This document shows, one piece after another, positions 37,710 to 51,075 of a stretch of DNA of 64,000 bases. The notes below the pieces were generated by a model. The model made no database searches, was not told where the DNA came from, and worked only from the letters and a program-made list of their open reading frames with translations. A program made the position numbers and the translations under genes. This DNA comes from Tomocerus qinae (taxonomy: Eukaryota; Arthropoda; Collembola; Entomobryomorpha; Tomoceridae), in NCBI GenBank assembly GCA_020055645.1, contig CM034547.1, positions 42,449,909 through 42,513,908 of the forward strand. The letters run 5' to 3'. Numbering within the stretch: position 1 is the stretch's first letter; each line of letters starts with the position of its first letter.

Positions 37710-39590
37710 ATGTCGGATCAGTCGGATCAGCTAACCATAATGGAATCCCAACAATCCCAAGTGCAATTACAGACCGTGAATCTTAAGGATCGTATTATTA
37801 ATCGTTGTAAGTGTTTTATGTAGATTACATAATATTTTTCATATTTTTATTGTTTTTCACTTTTAGTTTTGATTTACAGTAAAATTAACAATTCATCTTT
37901 TTAATGTGAATATTTCTTTATCTATTTTTAGATAAGGTTGAAGCAATATTAGGAAGTGGAGGATTTTCACAAGTATTCAAAGTTAAAGACTTAAAAACGT
38001 AACAAAATCAAATATTTTATCCTTAATCAATTTCAGATTTGTATCATAAAAACTCAACATTAATGCATTAATTTTCAGACGACAGGTCTTAGCTATGAAA
38101 ATTTCGGGTGGGGGAACATTTCTTCCGGAAAGCAAAGACGACGAATTTACCAACGTCGAATTGGCCATCAGAGAAATTCGCATTATGAAGAAGTTATCCA
38201 AAGGCTTGGGGAAAGGAAAGCAGTTAGTCTTATCAGTATTGTTTTTTTCACTTTGTGTGCATGTATTTTTTCACTATTTTTAAGCCTATTGTGTAATAAT
38301 TTGTAACTAGTGACTAGTTATGAATACTGTCTTATATACTACGCTAATTAAATAATATTTTGACTTTATATATTTTCAGATTTTGTTCATTAATGACCGA
38401 TTGGCATTTTTTGGAAAACAGGGTGGCAATATTGTTCCCTTGTTATCCTCTGAGCATCAGCGACTTTATGGTTATATTATTTTTAACTTCAAAGAAAATT
38501 GTCTGATTCTACTACTGTTATCTCTGATTTAATACCTTTGTAATTTTTGTTTTCTATTTTTATTTATTACAGAATAATTTCGAACGAAGGCCATTCATTT
38601 GGGAAAACATTGTAGCAATCTCGTTTCAACTGGTTCAAGCCGTTAAATTCCTTCACGAAAATAAGATTACCCATATGGATATCAAACCCCATAATTTGAT
38701 GTTGGTTTGTGCTGATTACAAAATTTTAAGCCTAGATTTGAACGGAAATGACGTGGAAGTAAGCAAAAAAGATTTCTCCCATGAGTGCATTGCTTTGAGG
38801 AACACGGAGATCAAATTGATAGACTTTGGGTCTTGTCTGAGGGATGAAGATAAAGGAAAACCGTATTTTATTGGATTGACCGACGAATACATGGCCCCGG
38901 AACACATTTTGAAAAATCCAACTTCTCCTGCCTACGATATTTGGTGTATGGGTTGCACAGTTATAGAATTGTATAATGGTAACCCATTGTTTCCCCATTG
39001 CTCAAAAGATGTTCACTTGGTATTAATTCAAAAAGTCATCGGAGAAAAAATCCCAGAGGAGTAAGGAAATGAGACATATGATACTATATAGTGTAGTAAT
39101 TTGTAAACAAAAATATTTCAAATTCAAATAATTTTCTTGTGTACTACACAGGCTTGCCAAGAACTACGAATTACCGAAAATAACCCCCAGGATGGAAAAA
39201 ATTGCCAAGGACCACAACACCCTGACTGTAAGTATTACAATAATAACACTGATCTTTTAAGATGCGTACAAGAGCTATTACACTAAGTGAAATTGTGACG
39301 GGCAATATATTCAAACTATTATCCTGTCTTAAAAATTAAGTCCACAGTGGCACATTTTAACGTTAATTAAATTTTTTCAGGAACTCATCACTTGGGGCCC
39401 AAAGGATCGAATCTATTTTCACGACCTGCTGCAAAACTATATGTTAAAAATAAATCCTGCGTATAGAGCGACTTTAGCGAAAATTGTGAGCCATCCAATT
39501 TTTGAAACAACTCCCCATTGCATTAGACAATCTGTGCAAGTTTGGAAAACCCCTGAGATACTTGGATATGTCTCCAACACAGGACCCTAA
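37710..39590 (+). CDS. Divergent CLK/Doa (LAMMER)-type protein kinase
   Basis: Seven exons: 37710-37806, 37932-37998, 38079-38222, 38380-38470, 38573-39060, 39152-39227 and 39381-39590; 390 aa, in frame. Full kinase domain: Gly loop GSGGFSQV (40-47), Lys62 in AMKI, alpha-C Glu87, catalytic loop HMDIKPHN (167-174), DFG 217-219, APE 241-243 and DIWCMGC (255-261). The closest match I know is the CLK family (SR-protein kinases of splicing): QLVQAVKFLHENKITHMDIKP resembles CLK QLCQAVKFLH...LTHTDLKP, and DFGSC resembles DFGSA. The hallmark EHLAMMERILG is reduced to VHLVLIQKVIG (280-290), and RHYRAPE has become DEYMAPE. The catalytic Asp, Asn and Lys remain, so activity is plausible. The CLK N-terminal RS domain is absent. 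Confidence 0.78.
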
Positions 39591-40183
39591 CATATGGTTT
39601 TCTTAAAGTAAGTGGAAGTTGCGTATATGATTTTTTCATTCGTTTATAGTTAATTTTGCTATTATTTTGTGACATAGTATTAGTTGCGTTTGAATCTACT
39701 ATTATTCTTGATGATCTCTTTAATACCTTTGTTGAATTTATTAGTTTATCTGTTTTAAATGTATACTATTGTTTGATACGCAGTTGACATTTTAGCTTAA
39801 GTTTTTTGATTAATTTATACTAAATAAAGGTCTGCAGTGTTGACGTTGCCAGCATTTTTGTATATCCATGTAAAAGGGTCCTTGATTTTGTTTATGAGTT
39901 TCATGTATATTTATCATTATCATGTCCCTAAAACCTGTAACCTCATTTCGTTACCTGATTACTGATTAGTAGTGGTGCTATGCTTTGAAGTAGAATGCAA
40001 CTTGGGCACTTGAACTATTTATTAGAATTAGGAAATAGTTTAAGTACCTAGAAGTAAGGGTTTTTGATAAATGTAATAATAATAATAATTTTATTAAAAA
40101 GTTTAACAGGAGACTACAAATAATTGAAATAATTTTTATTATGCTTAGTTTGGCTATAATCATAATGAAATATCAAGTTTTAT
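39591..40183. other. Convergent 3' intergenic region
   Basis: Between two 3' ends. Contains a short (TAA)n microsatellite near 40074-40090. No gene. Confidence 0.6.
39823..39828 (+). terminator. Candidate polyadenylation signal of the CLK-like kinase gene
   Basis: AATAAA about 233 bp past the stop codon in an AT-rich 3'UTR. Confidence 0.45.
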
Positions 40184-42852
40184 TTACACTGCTGTTCCTT
40201 CGACTTCTTCATGAATAACGCCAAACATTACGCTGTTATTATCATTGTACTCTGGGGCACTAAGAGTTCTCAATGGTTTTGGGGGAGGTTTAGGGAGGAC
40301 TTTCCTAGCACTACTTTCACTATCTGTGGTGTCACTTATTTCGGTTTCTTTTCCGGTACCGAGAATGTCAGAAGCACTTTTGGGTCTTTCAAAGCTTTTG
40401 TTTATTTCGCTAATTCTCTGGTGAAAATTGCTTGGAGTTTTAATTCTATTCAGGTTGGCCAAATTAGGAGGTTTCTTTTTCTTGTATTTAGGTCCCAAAT
40501 TATTTGAATCATCTTTCATCTTAGGTTTTATATTAATATTTATTTCACTGGTGGCCGGAGTACTTTCAACTTCCTCAATGGGCTCAAAAGAAAAGGAATT
40601 GTGCAAAGATCGACCTGTTCCGGGAGTAACGGCAGAAGCAGTGCGATTTTTCCTCGTCACGATTTTCCCTCGAGTGGGTGAAGTATTTAAAGCTGAATTA
40701 ATACTGTCCAAAGCGCTCATGCTACCTCCTCCTATTTTATTTAAAGACAATGTAGAACCCCCATCGGCTGTAGTTCTAGGACCCACTGTGTCGTAATGAG
40801 GTCCAGTTAAAATTGTAGGCCTTCTTTTAGGCTGTCTCTTATAAGGAAGTGTAGAATACATTGCCATTGGTTGTTGGGAAATGCTGGAAGGTCTATTCAG
40901 TGTGTGGTAATTGTCTTCGGTCATAGTTGTACTTGTTGACCATCTAGGATTTCTTGGCTTCCTCGGTAAAGTGACGTACCCGTTTGGTATTCTGTGTGTT
41001 TCTGGAGCAGGGAGGGACATAAAAGAGTCAACACTAGGAGGACGCCGATGGAAGCGAACAGCGTCGAACGACAACAAATCGATCTTGGTTGAATGTTGTG
41101 CCATATGACGACTGGATTCGTTATCTAGGAATACCGATTGGGAGCTCCCTGGACGACTTGGTACCATTCTTCCATAAATTGATGGAGACGGTGGCACAGA
41201 TCTTGGCATCTGTGGCTGTTGATAAAAAACTTGTTCTGGATTTCTATAATCTATGTGTGAAAAGCTGGCTGTTTCTGTTCCCGAAGCGGACAGTGATGGA
41301 ACTGATGTGGGAGTGCCGTTCCCATTATCTTTCAACAAGGGAATTTTGTCCTGTTTAGCATCATCTTTGTTTTCTTCGTCAAGAGCATTATGAGACCCCT
41401 AAAAATCATTTTTTAAATTCAGTCATGACATTAGAATATTTTATTTTTCTCCAAAATGAGAACCTGAAAATGATTATACTTTAACAATACTTATTCCAAT
41501 TTTATGAATTCATTAAGTAAGATGCTACTAACCTTAAATTTTTCCATGACTTCTTTTCGGAGGATTTTTTGTCTCTTTCGATTTTTTCTCCATATGAGGA
41601 GACTGATGGCTGTGATAATTGCGATAAGGATTGCAGAACATAAAATTCCTATCAAGACCCAAAGCCATACTCGGGAAGGATTTCCTCCAGTGAGAATTGG
41701 TGGTAGAATGACGACAGAAGTAATATTTATCGTAGCCGTACGATGGACAGCATGTCCTTTATTTTCGGTATGACAATGGTAGTTTCCAGTATCTTGTGTT
41801 TCACAGTTGTTTATAGTGAGTGTGGAAATCCGCGTTCGATTATCTACTTCTGGTTCGGAATACGTAACGTTATGTCTATTTGAACTGATTATTGCCATCT
41901 TATTGTCATCTTTATGCCAATTTATATCTGCAAGGGGATCCGCCCATATTTTACAAGTGATTGTGATATTATCCCCACTTTGAAAATTGAAAAATTCTTG
42001 TCCTCCCTCAAGAACTACTTTTTCGTTAACTTGCATCAATTCAATTTTTGGGTCGCAGTAAAATTCGTCGGGATCTACAATGTCCCAATTTTGATTCTCA
42101 AATTGAGAAGGAGCATGGCACATTGGCTTCCCTATATTTGTAATTATGGATTTGCTGCTTTTTAATTGTTTTACAAAGTCTCTAAGATGACAATTACAGT
42201 TCCAAGCATTATTTGATAATGTCATTGTAGTTAACTTGTTTGAATTGATTGTCAGTTGTGGACTTAGTGTTTTGAGGACGTTCCCACTTAAATAAAGTGT
42301 GTCCAGGATTGTGAGTTTTTGAAATGTTTTTTCATTTAAACGAGATAAATTGCAGCTCGTCAAGTCAATTGAAGTTAGCGATGGTAATTCTGGGAATTCA
42401 CCTCTCAGCTCAATTAAATTTTTGTTATTCGCCAAATTTAGTATTTTCAATTTAGTATTTCCACTAAAAATCTTCAAACTCAAGTCTTTCATTTGATTGT
42501 TACTCAAATCTATATCCGTCAAGCCTATTACAGGAGTCAAGGCTTCATCTTCTATTTGTCTCAATTGACAATTGCTCAAGGTGAGTTTTTCAATGTTTTC
42601 CAGTAGTTCTTGATTGAGGTCATTGTTGTTCAACTGGGAAATTTTATTCCCCTCGCTCATATCAAAAGATTTTATAACACCGCCGTCTGTATTCTCTACA
42701 TTTTTCGGAATTTCTTCGTAGCCTTTGCAGAAGAGTGTAAGAGCCCCGTTTTTATTCCTGATTTCATAAGAACCTGCTGCGTTAGATACTCTTGGCATCA
42801 CCCCCAAAAGTAATATGAGGGTGAAAATAATGGCACTTTGAATTTTACTCAT
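40184..42852 (-). CDS. Kekkon-like LRR-Ig transmembrane receptor
   Basis: Two coding exons, 42852-41533 and 41398-40184, joining in phase 0; 844 aa. Signal peptide 1-25. Leucine-rich repeats ~85-215 (LTDIDLSNNQMKDL, LDTLYLSGNVLKTL), LRR C-terminal cap with NAWNCNCHLRDF (216-266), one C2-type Ig domain ~280-377 with Cys300/Cys360 and Trp312, and a TM helix ~395-421 followed by RKNRKR. LRR-LRRCT-single Ig-TM is the Kekkon architecture (insect modulators of EGFR or BMP signalling and neuronal adhesion). The 420-residue tail is Ser/Pro-rich with YVTLPRKPRNP, LPKPPPKPLR (SH3-type) and a C-terminal TAV, which fits a class I PDZ ligand. Which Kekkon it corresponds to cannot be decided by eye. Confidence 0.82.
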
Positions 42853-45758
42853 TGTCCTTCTCTTTAAGTCTACTTATCTCCTCAAAAGAAAATCTTTAAC
42901 AATAATCCAGTTTTAAATGATACTCCAATTTTTTTCATAAGGTACTAGTATGTCTATATAATTTACATTATATTTTTTACAGTATAAATTAAATATCAAT
43001 ATTATTATTACTGTTCTCAGATATTCCATTCCAAAAAACACCGGGTTATATTAACCATAATATTAACTTACAACCACTTTAATATTATATGTGAATCATT
43101 TCAATAAATGTCTACGTGGCAGTGGCAGTTGTCCATGATGATTATAATATCAGTTCAAGGTGGTCCGTCCGTAATTCCGAAAGGGCTTAATCACTGGGAT
43201 AAAAAATATTGTAATGATAAATAGCACTGTAACATAATAATTTATTATGTGAATAATACTCTTACTGTGTTGGTACTTGGTACCACAATTTAGAATTGGT
43301 GTTTAATTCAATAGTAACTTTTTTACAGTGTAAAATGACTGATACAGATAACATGTATATCTGTTTATGTCACAGGGAATGAGCTATCTCTGGTATTAGG
43401 TAATTGTTAATTTTAATTCGTATAAGTACCTACTTAGCAATTTAACACAGCAATTAAATACACATTATTTACTTAACGCTCACTAACTGTTGTGGTTTGA
43501 GAATTGAAGTGAATTGTCGTTAATTACATGCCAGGTACATTATAGCAGTAGTAGAAGCTACACCATAACAATTATATGTGATTAGTACCCACTAGAGCCT
43601 GTAGCCAAACCAATTTAGAACTCCCCTTGTGTACAATACTAGGATAAAGTCCATTAACTTGCAATTATACCTAGCTACTATTTACTATTATGAATGAGGC
43701 TTATGAGATTTGAGACAAATACAGATTGTACTTTATTGTTGTGTATTTGTTCACTTCACAAACTCATTGAACAATAGAAATATTAATTTGGGATTACCTT
43801 TATGTACGTGTTTTGAAATTTCGATTTCAATCCAAATATTATCCTACAATTTTAAATTGGAAATTTTGTGCATATATTTATGTGTATGTGTTTACCTTCT
43901 AACCAGAGATTTAGAATATATCCCACTTCTGTTTGCCATTTGACAGGATCCACTTGGAGCAGATAAATTATTGACTTGTAATCAAAAACTGATATTCCAT
44001 TTTAAGCAAACTACGTAAAAGTATATAAAATGAGTAATATTTATGATGTTTTACTTTGTTTTTCAAAACAATAACACAATTGAATTAGAGCGACCCACTT
44101 TTGAAAATATATTTCAGCCTGGTAGGTGTAAATTGTTCAATACAATGTCCATCCTTTGCCGTTTCAAAAGCGTATTAGTTTAGCTGAGTAAGTCTTATAC
44201 AATTAGCAAATAAATTACCTCCCTTATTGCTTTAGAGTATTAGCATGTATTAGTCATGTGTATAGATAATAGTACAACTTACTTATAAGCACCAGGTAAA
44301 TCATACTTTATTTATCTTATCTCTAACAAATATTGAAGTCTGAAGCACCCAAAACTTCGAAAAAGGATAAGTAATAACTTGTGTTCATCTATATATTTAC
44401 CACAGATGACTGAGTTCATTCCTGTCGTCATACTGTTTGTTAGGTTTGTCATTTTCGTCAACTATAAAATAGCCGACACCACAAACGGTGTAATAATAAT
44501 TTTACGGGTTAGATCATTACAATGAAACAATTTTTAGTCAAGCTGTGAGGATTCTTGTCCAGTAAAATGGAAAGTAATGCAATCCCATTAACATAAACAG
44601 CAGATACATTATTTTACTTATCTGTCATGATGAACTCTTTTCAAGCTGCCCAATTTTCGGCCACTCAACTAAAGGTATTTATTTTTATTTTTACTATCAG
44701 TTGTAACGGTCATGTTTTATATTTAGCACTATCGCATTTTCGTAGAAGAGTTATCTCCCACAAGAATATTAAACCTAAACATCATACAGATTCAATATTT
44801 GTTTGATAAATCATTGCATATATAGATATATACATTTCTACTCTTGTTTGTGTGCTTATAAGTGAATCAACTCCTACCGCTGACTGAGATCGATGGCAGT
44901 TACCTCTGTAAATGTTGAGAGTGTGTGGTGATTATGTCATTCACGCGAATATTCCTGATTATATAGCTATACAAGACAAATACTTTTGGATTTTGAGTGT
45001 CAGTTGACCTAAATAATAGTAGTATAGTGGCTTATGAGCTCAGCGCATCTTATCTTCTAGCTATTTATAATAGTTATACAATGAGTCGTTGTACACAGTA
45101 AAGTAATAGTGTAATAATGTAAGTGCAATTCGAATGGATACTCTGATACTCCAAAATAAGTCATCAAAAACGCATAGCCTAACGAAGGAAATACATAATA
45201 TTACCGTTAAACACTTTTCAATCTTCAGCTTATTGTATTGCATTGTAGCTTTAAAACCAAACTCTTAAATTGGGCGATTGAATGATTACTATATTTTGTA
45301 ATATCTATGTACGTTAACGTGAATTTTATGAAAATGCTCTGTAATTATTTACATGGATTTAGGAATTATCTATTTGCAAAATTAATTTATCCTTGTCATT
45401 TTCTGTACCCGTCACATTATGTAATGAATGGTAAATATTAAATGTAAAAAACAGTGCGATTCGCTATTATCTGATTGTTTCCGGTAAGAAAGAAAGGTAT
45501 TTTGTGATTATCAATCTAATGATGATCAAAAATAACTGATTTTATTTGTAAAATGATATCTACATAATGTTCAATTCAACAAATAAGGTTGCACAAAACA
45601 CATTGAATTGATATCGTGCCTATAAATCCATAGTGTATAAATCACATAAAATAGTCGACCTAACCTCCTCCACTAGTAACTACATGTTGTAAAAATATTT
45701 CATAAATGTCTGCGGGTTTTAATTTGTTTATGTAAAGTAGTTGTTTTAGTAAAATACT
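42853..45758. other. Intergenic, no gene recognised
   Basis: Upstream of the Kekkon-like gene. ORFs are 77 codons or fewer with no motif. AT-rich throughout; no repeat recognised. Confidence 0.6.
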
Positions 45759-46604
45759 TTAGTGTTCCGTATAATGAGGGTCAAGATTGCACGTGCGATT
45801 AGCAGCTTCGACTTTGTAGGATGGGCATACACATCTTCCTGGAAGATTTTTATTAAACTGTTCACAAACTGCGCCGGAAACACATACAGCTCCATTAAAT
45901 CTCTGTGTGGAGCATTTGGCTCCTACGAGACCGACACATAATTTTCGGTGGGAGTCATACATGGTGGCTGGGTCCCGACAGGCACAGCGATTATTTCTGC
46001 ACACTAAAGGTATTGCTGGATTGCAGTCTTGACCTTCACAAGACATATCGTATCCCAAGTAGCACAATCCTTCTTCATCTTCCACATAACCCATTTTGCA
46101 CTGACATCGTCCAGAAGAAGTGCAGTAGGCATTGGCCACGCAGTGTTTGGATTTGTAGCAACTCCCACCTACTTTACTAATACAAGGGGGTGAGGCTGTC
46201 GTGTACATCTCCGAATTTTCACATTCGCACAAATTGTCCACACAAACAAGGCTTGGCTCTTGATTGATATTGCAGGGATTATGTCGTGAACAAGCAGCAC
46301 CGAAAGATCCTCCCGAAAGAGATTTTCCCTTTTTCGACAGATGCATATGCGTATGGACTGTTGGGTTAGTAGGATAGTAATTGATATTAACTGGAGTGAT
46401 TCCACTAGAAAGCTCATTTCCACTGGATAATGATATTGAATGTGGAGTTGTTGCTCCTGAGAGAATATCTTCAAGGATTTTCATCTGATGACTAGAAATT
46501 GATACAGGAATTCGAATATCTGCACTACGTTCTGATGGACACACGTAAATCAACAGATTTATTTGTAAGAAAACGAAAATGGTTGAGATCTTTAATGAAT
46601 CCAT
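45759..46604 (-). CDS. Secreted Cys-rich EB-module protein
   Basis: A 281-residue open frame in one coding exon. A splice acceptor (TTTTTCTTAG) lies immediately before the ATG, so a non-coding first exon exists upstream. N-terminal signal peptide (ISTIFVFLQINLLIYV), then ~75 residues low in Cys. Residues ~104-275 form about four Cys-rich modules with spacing like CVDNLCEC, YCTSSGRCQCKMGY, VCRNNRCACRD and GRCVCPSYKV. This is the EB-module pattern found in nematode and arthropod extracellular proteins. Function unknown; an extracellular adhesive, cuticle or protease-regulating role would be guesswork. Confidence 0.72.
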   Translation of the reverse strand: MDSLKISTIFVFLQINLLIYVCPSERSADIRIPVSISSHQMKILEDILSGATTPHSISLSSGNELSSGITPVNINYYPTNPTVHTHMHLSKKGKSLSGGSFGAACSRHNPCNINQEPSLVCVDNLCECENSEMYTTASPPCISKVGGSCYKSKHCVANAYCTSSGRCQCKMGYVEDEEGLCYLGYDMSCEGQDCNPAIPLVCRNNRCACRDPATMYDSHRKLCVGLVGAKCSTQRFNGAVCVSGAVCEQFNKNLPGRCVCPSYKVEAANRTCNLDPHYTEH

Positions 46605-48240
46605 CTAAGAAAAATTATTTTAATTAATTTGGTGCCCCATAATCATAATTATTATAATGTTATAATATTTAGTGACTATTCTACTCTAGCTCCTACATAG
46701 TTTTAATACCTTGATAAGAAAAACAATTAATATATTTTTGTTTTTTTACTTGAATGAATGGATTGCGTCAGGTGTTCCGGTTTTCTTGGGCAATTTAAAA
46801 ATATCTTGCTTTATCTATAACCGTATAAATAGTACTTCAACTTTAAATACATTTAATTTTAAGTCTTTTCCTACGTTATTACTTTGATGGAGCCCTTGAG
46901 CAAACTAAAAATGAACTGATCTCGCAATAGGAATAAGATATGTTGGTCTTTACCCATTACAGAGGTATGTCTATTTCCATATGAAAGGATTTAATGCAAA
47001 ACTATATGTTTGTGAGGAATGTAAAGTTAAGGAGCTAAGAACGAGTACTCTATGTAGGTAATAATGACTATTAAAGTTAATAGTTCGTATTAAAATATGA
47101 AACTGAATGTATACCTAAATAAATGCCAAATCTGTGGTCAATTTCTGTTGCAATTATGTGCATATGTATGTTATACAAAGGTTGTATTCGAGACACTACA
47201 GTCCTTTGTTGGTATGCATAGCATTTGCTTTTTATCATATGGTCCACCAAATCCAGTGCAAGTAAACTGCTGTCTCTTAAGATAAACCTAATCAAAGGAA
47301 AATCTAAGTGCATTCAGGTATCATTCAGACATATCTACAAAGACTTGTACCTTTCTGTGTATAAATAATTTGCACATAACGTACTACATGATACAATTTA
47401 CTTGGATAATAATTATCTTTATATTGCAACATAATGCGCTGCTTCGTTTACCATTAAATTCCTGAGCTTTATACAACAACATGTTTCAAAGCTAACTTCA
47501 AGCTTGAATCACTAGCATTAAGACACTTACTTTGTACAAAAGTAAAGTAAATCTTGTGCATGATGTACATATTGTATCTCATACCGCATATCTTAAGATC
47601 GTACATAATCTAGTTTTGTCTAATATGTATCTTATAAGACTGTAACAGTATTTTCGTGTCAATTTCGTCAGTAATAAAATACTTGATAACATATATCCAC
47701 AATACATCTTGTGAAATGAAATAGAATCGTAAGCAAAGATAACTTAAGTAAAGCAAACCAGTATCGTTAAGTCGTACTTAGTAAAGCTATTCTGTATGAA
47801 CAGTTAAAGTAACCCAAAAATATTTTGCAAAAACAGGCTATTTGAAATTCATGCTACATACAGCCAGGGGTATCCGAGTAATTTTAAACCAAAACATCAT
47901 TTTACCATCTGCCGATATGTAACTACCTACAATATGGCAGACAGACAATGAGACAACTACTATCTTTAAATTAAACCTGTGAATCACCAATGCAATGAGC
48001 TTTAGCTAATGTCAGTATACGATTATTATTTTACATGTCAACAAGTAGCAGAAATTTGATGGCATTACTAATTATAAGTATCATAGAGTCATGAAGTTAA
48101 ATAGGTACCGCTATACCACCACAGATAACTGACTAACTTCCAATCTAAATAATTTCATGGTCAATAGCATCTAGTTATCTGTTTGTTATTGGAGACAAAT
48201 TAACGCCAAATCCAGTTTAGTCCCACAGCCAAATCATTGT
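46605..48240. other. Intergenic, no gene recognised
   Basis: Contains the undetermined first exon of the EB gene. Overlapping ORFs 47077-47313 and 47097-47285 lie on opposite strands and have no motif. Confidence 0.5.
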
Positions 48241-48839
48241 CAGTGTACAAAATACCATTTACCACTTACCAGTGGTAAGTGGTTTTTAATGGTATTTAAC
48301 GTTAAATACCACTACCTGAAAAGTTGTGGTAAGTGGTATAAATGGTAAAAATGGTAAAAAATAGTTTCATTTAAATTTCGTGTCTGAATTTTGAATAAAA
48401 ATTGGTGCCAAAGTATGAAATAGCTTAGCAGATGATCATTGTTGTCACAAATTGATAAGTGTTCATCAATCAGAGTAAGATTCAACCAATGGGGGCACTA
48501 ACAACTCTTGCTGATTGAGAAATTAATTGCAATTAAATTAGCATCAATTTTAAATGGGCGATACCAAATACAATCTTTCTCTCTTCATTTTTTTTATAAC
48601 TTTTGGCGTACTATCAAATAAATATGATTAATTTAATTGATTAAGGGGCTAATTGGAAATATTTCATAGAAAATAAAGTTTTAAAACTTATATTTTAGGA
48701 AGTCTAGGTATCTGTACTCAGCTGTCTAATCAATCGCTAAAATTTACCATTTTTACCATTAAATGCATTTTTACCATTAAGTGCATTTTTACCACTATGA
48801 TGGTAAAAAAGGCTAAAAAGTGGTAAATTTTGTACACTG
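48241..48839. mobile_element. hAT-like MITE, copy 2, intact with 8-bp target duplication
   Basis: A 599-bp element with termini CAGTGTACAAAAT... and ...ATTTTGTACACTG, flanked by a perfect 8-bp direct repeat ATCATTGT (48233-48240 and 48840-48847). CAGTG ends and 8-bp duplications are characteristic of hAT elements. Subterminal regions are dense in GGTAA/TTACC motifs, including ACTTACCAGTGGTAAGT, the sort of array bound by hAT transposases. No transposase ORF, so non-autonomous. Copy 1 lies in reverse orientation at 14280-14868. Confidence 0.9.
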
Positions 48840-51075
48840 ATCATTGTATGGCATTAGAAATACAGGTGATTCAAACACAAGTATAGTTCCCAGCAGTAAA
48901 TTGAAAATGATCAGGTCCGATTCTTATAAATTGAATATTTATAACCTGCCAATTAGCTGTCTATTACTTTAGCTGTCACTATTCGTATCGTTTACTATTT
49001 GCATATTTTATGCACTGCATGATAGGAATGCAGAAAGAAAGAGAATCTGATATGATCCTTTTAATTAAAACTTGCAATTGTTATCTTTCACTCCCATACT
49101 TGTGATTTAACATTAAATGCTAATTTACTGATATTTAAAACTCTCCCTTCCATGTTTAGGCTGTTCTATAGTTGAGTGGTATATCAATGACAATTAGTGC
49201 TTGCATTTTCATTTGTGGAGGTCAATGGTTAAAGATATGTAAAAAAGAAACGAACTCTCTTTCACTATATAATACAAAGCACAAACGCAGACACTTTTAT
49301 TTTTCATATCTCCTTCCCAATTGCATATTTGTAGTAAAAATCATGTAGGTATATGTAGCAATACTAATTAATTATTTTAATGATTATTATTTGATTCATT
49401 TACCCCCACTAAATTACAATTTGTTCGTTCCGCCAAGGTAAGTTCATGTACTTGGACTAGACTGAAGGCAGCTTTACAGTTTAACTTATATGATAATAGT
49501 CTACAAGTTGTCGAACATATGGGCTAATGCTTTATGCTTAATTTTGCCAATTAAATAGATGTGTTTATTTAATTTAAGTACAAACGTTTCCTATACATCA
49601 TATAAAATCTGAGTACGAAGTCCTAAATTTAAATAGCTTGCTTCAGTATGTAACGACACAGTCCCACATGTGCATATGGATGTGCAATAAATATAAAATG
49701 GATCTATATTACGTTTTTATATGTAATATTATAAGTAATAATAAATATATGAAACTGTAAACATTTTTAGTGTCGTTTCTTGCATAATACCTAACCCACT
49801 TCACTCTCAGTTTATACTAGAGTTGTATATTGCAATAAATACTAATACCATTTAGACACGCATTAAATGAATTACATTTCCTATGGCTGTTGTTACATAC
49901 TTATATAACTTGTTAGTGCTAGGAGTATATGAGATAAGGAATATATTAGATACAGGTATGTACCAATTAAGGTTAGAATTTTGTAAGTTCACGGTAAATG
50001 GTTTGTGTGCACTGATGGAAAACACACTTGAATGAATCATTGTACATGTTTTCGCTATCCTACACTAAGTGTAATACTAGATACTAAAATACTAATTACT
50101 ATCAGCTAACAAAACTGCATTTGATATCTAGTAATAATAGATTTAAAGATAATAGACCAATTCTTAATATGCATTATACTCTACATTATTATTAATTACT
50201 TTTTAAAGTATTATTTGTATCTTTTGATTATTGAGATGCCTTTCGGTAATGAGTTGTTGCAAAGCTTCTGGTTCATTACCAATGTTTACATAAAAATAAT
50301 TTTTATTTCTTAGGATATTGATACGATTGCAGAAAATGAAAGAGAAACACCAACATTTATTTCACGGTACATTATTTACAACGTGAATAATTACGTTTAC
50401 TTATATGCATAACAAAAGTAAGTATTTTAATGAACGTAACATGGATTTGATACTGAACTTTAGTAAGATCAAGTACCCCAAAGTTGTAAGAAATGATCCA
50501 CAAATGCACATAAATGATTTCACTGGTAAACACAATAATAATATATTTTGTAATTGCGGAATCAGATATAGAGGAAATAAAAACCAAACTAATTACAAGT
50601 TTTCTAAATACCAACATTTATCTGCATCTATCTATCTGCATTGTAGCTATTTCCATTTTCCAATGTATAGTTGCATTCAACTTTATCAACATACAAATAA
50701 ATTCCTATCAGAGATATACCGAAGTAAAAAATGGATCTTTATATCTATCAGTCAAAGTAAAGGAAAAGTGATAAATTGATAAGTATAACTTACATCAGTG
50801 TGTACATGCACTCTCACTGTGTGAATTATTGTTAAATCAGTCTCAAATCTTTTATTGCAATCTAACTTAACTATTCCTTATTATTACAGGTAATTGCACA
50901 GAACGTATTATTAAATCATATCTGTGCTACCGTTAGAAACTCGAAATGTTGCTTCGAAAACACTGTAGCCAAGTGGAGAATTTGCACATTGTGTGCAGAT
51001 ATTCCTCATCAGTTTCCGATCATGCTAAGAAGAAACATTTTATTAAGTACTGCACATTTATTTAATTCGAAAAAA
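48840..51075. other. Intergenic, no gene recognised
   Basis: 3' flank of the PCNX4 gene. The plus-strand ORFs at 50405-50779 and 50514-50771 overlap in different frames, have no motif and are not called. Confidence 0.55.

Noticed and set aside
48241-48839. Alternating GGTAA/TTACC repeats as a possible CRISPR or satellite array
   Set aside because: They are subterminal repeats of a MITE with clear termini and target duplication, in a eukaryotic genome.
50405-50779. 124-codon plus-strand ORF
   Set aside because: Overlaps another open frame, Lys/Asn/Ile-rich composition expected from AT-rich DNA, no domain recognised.
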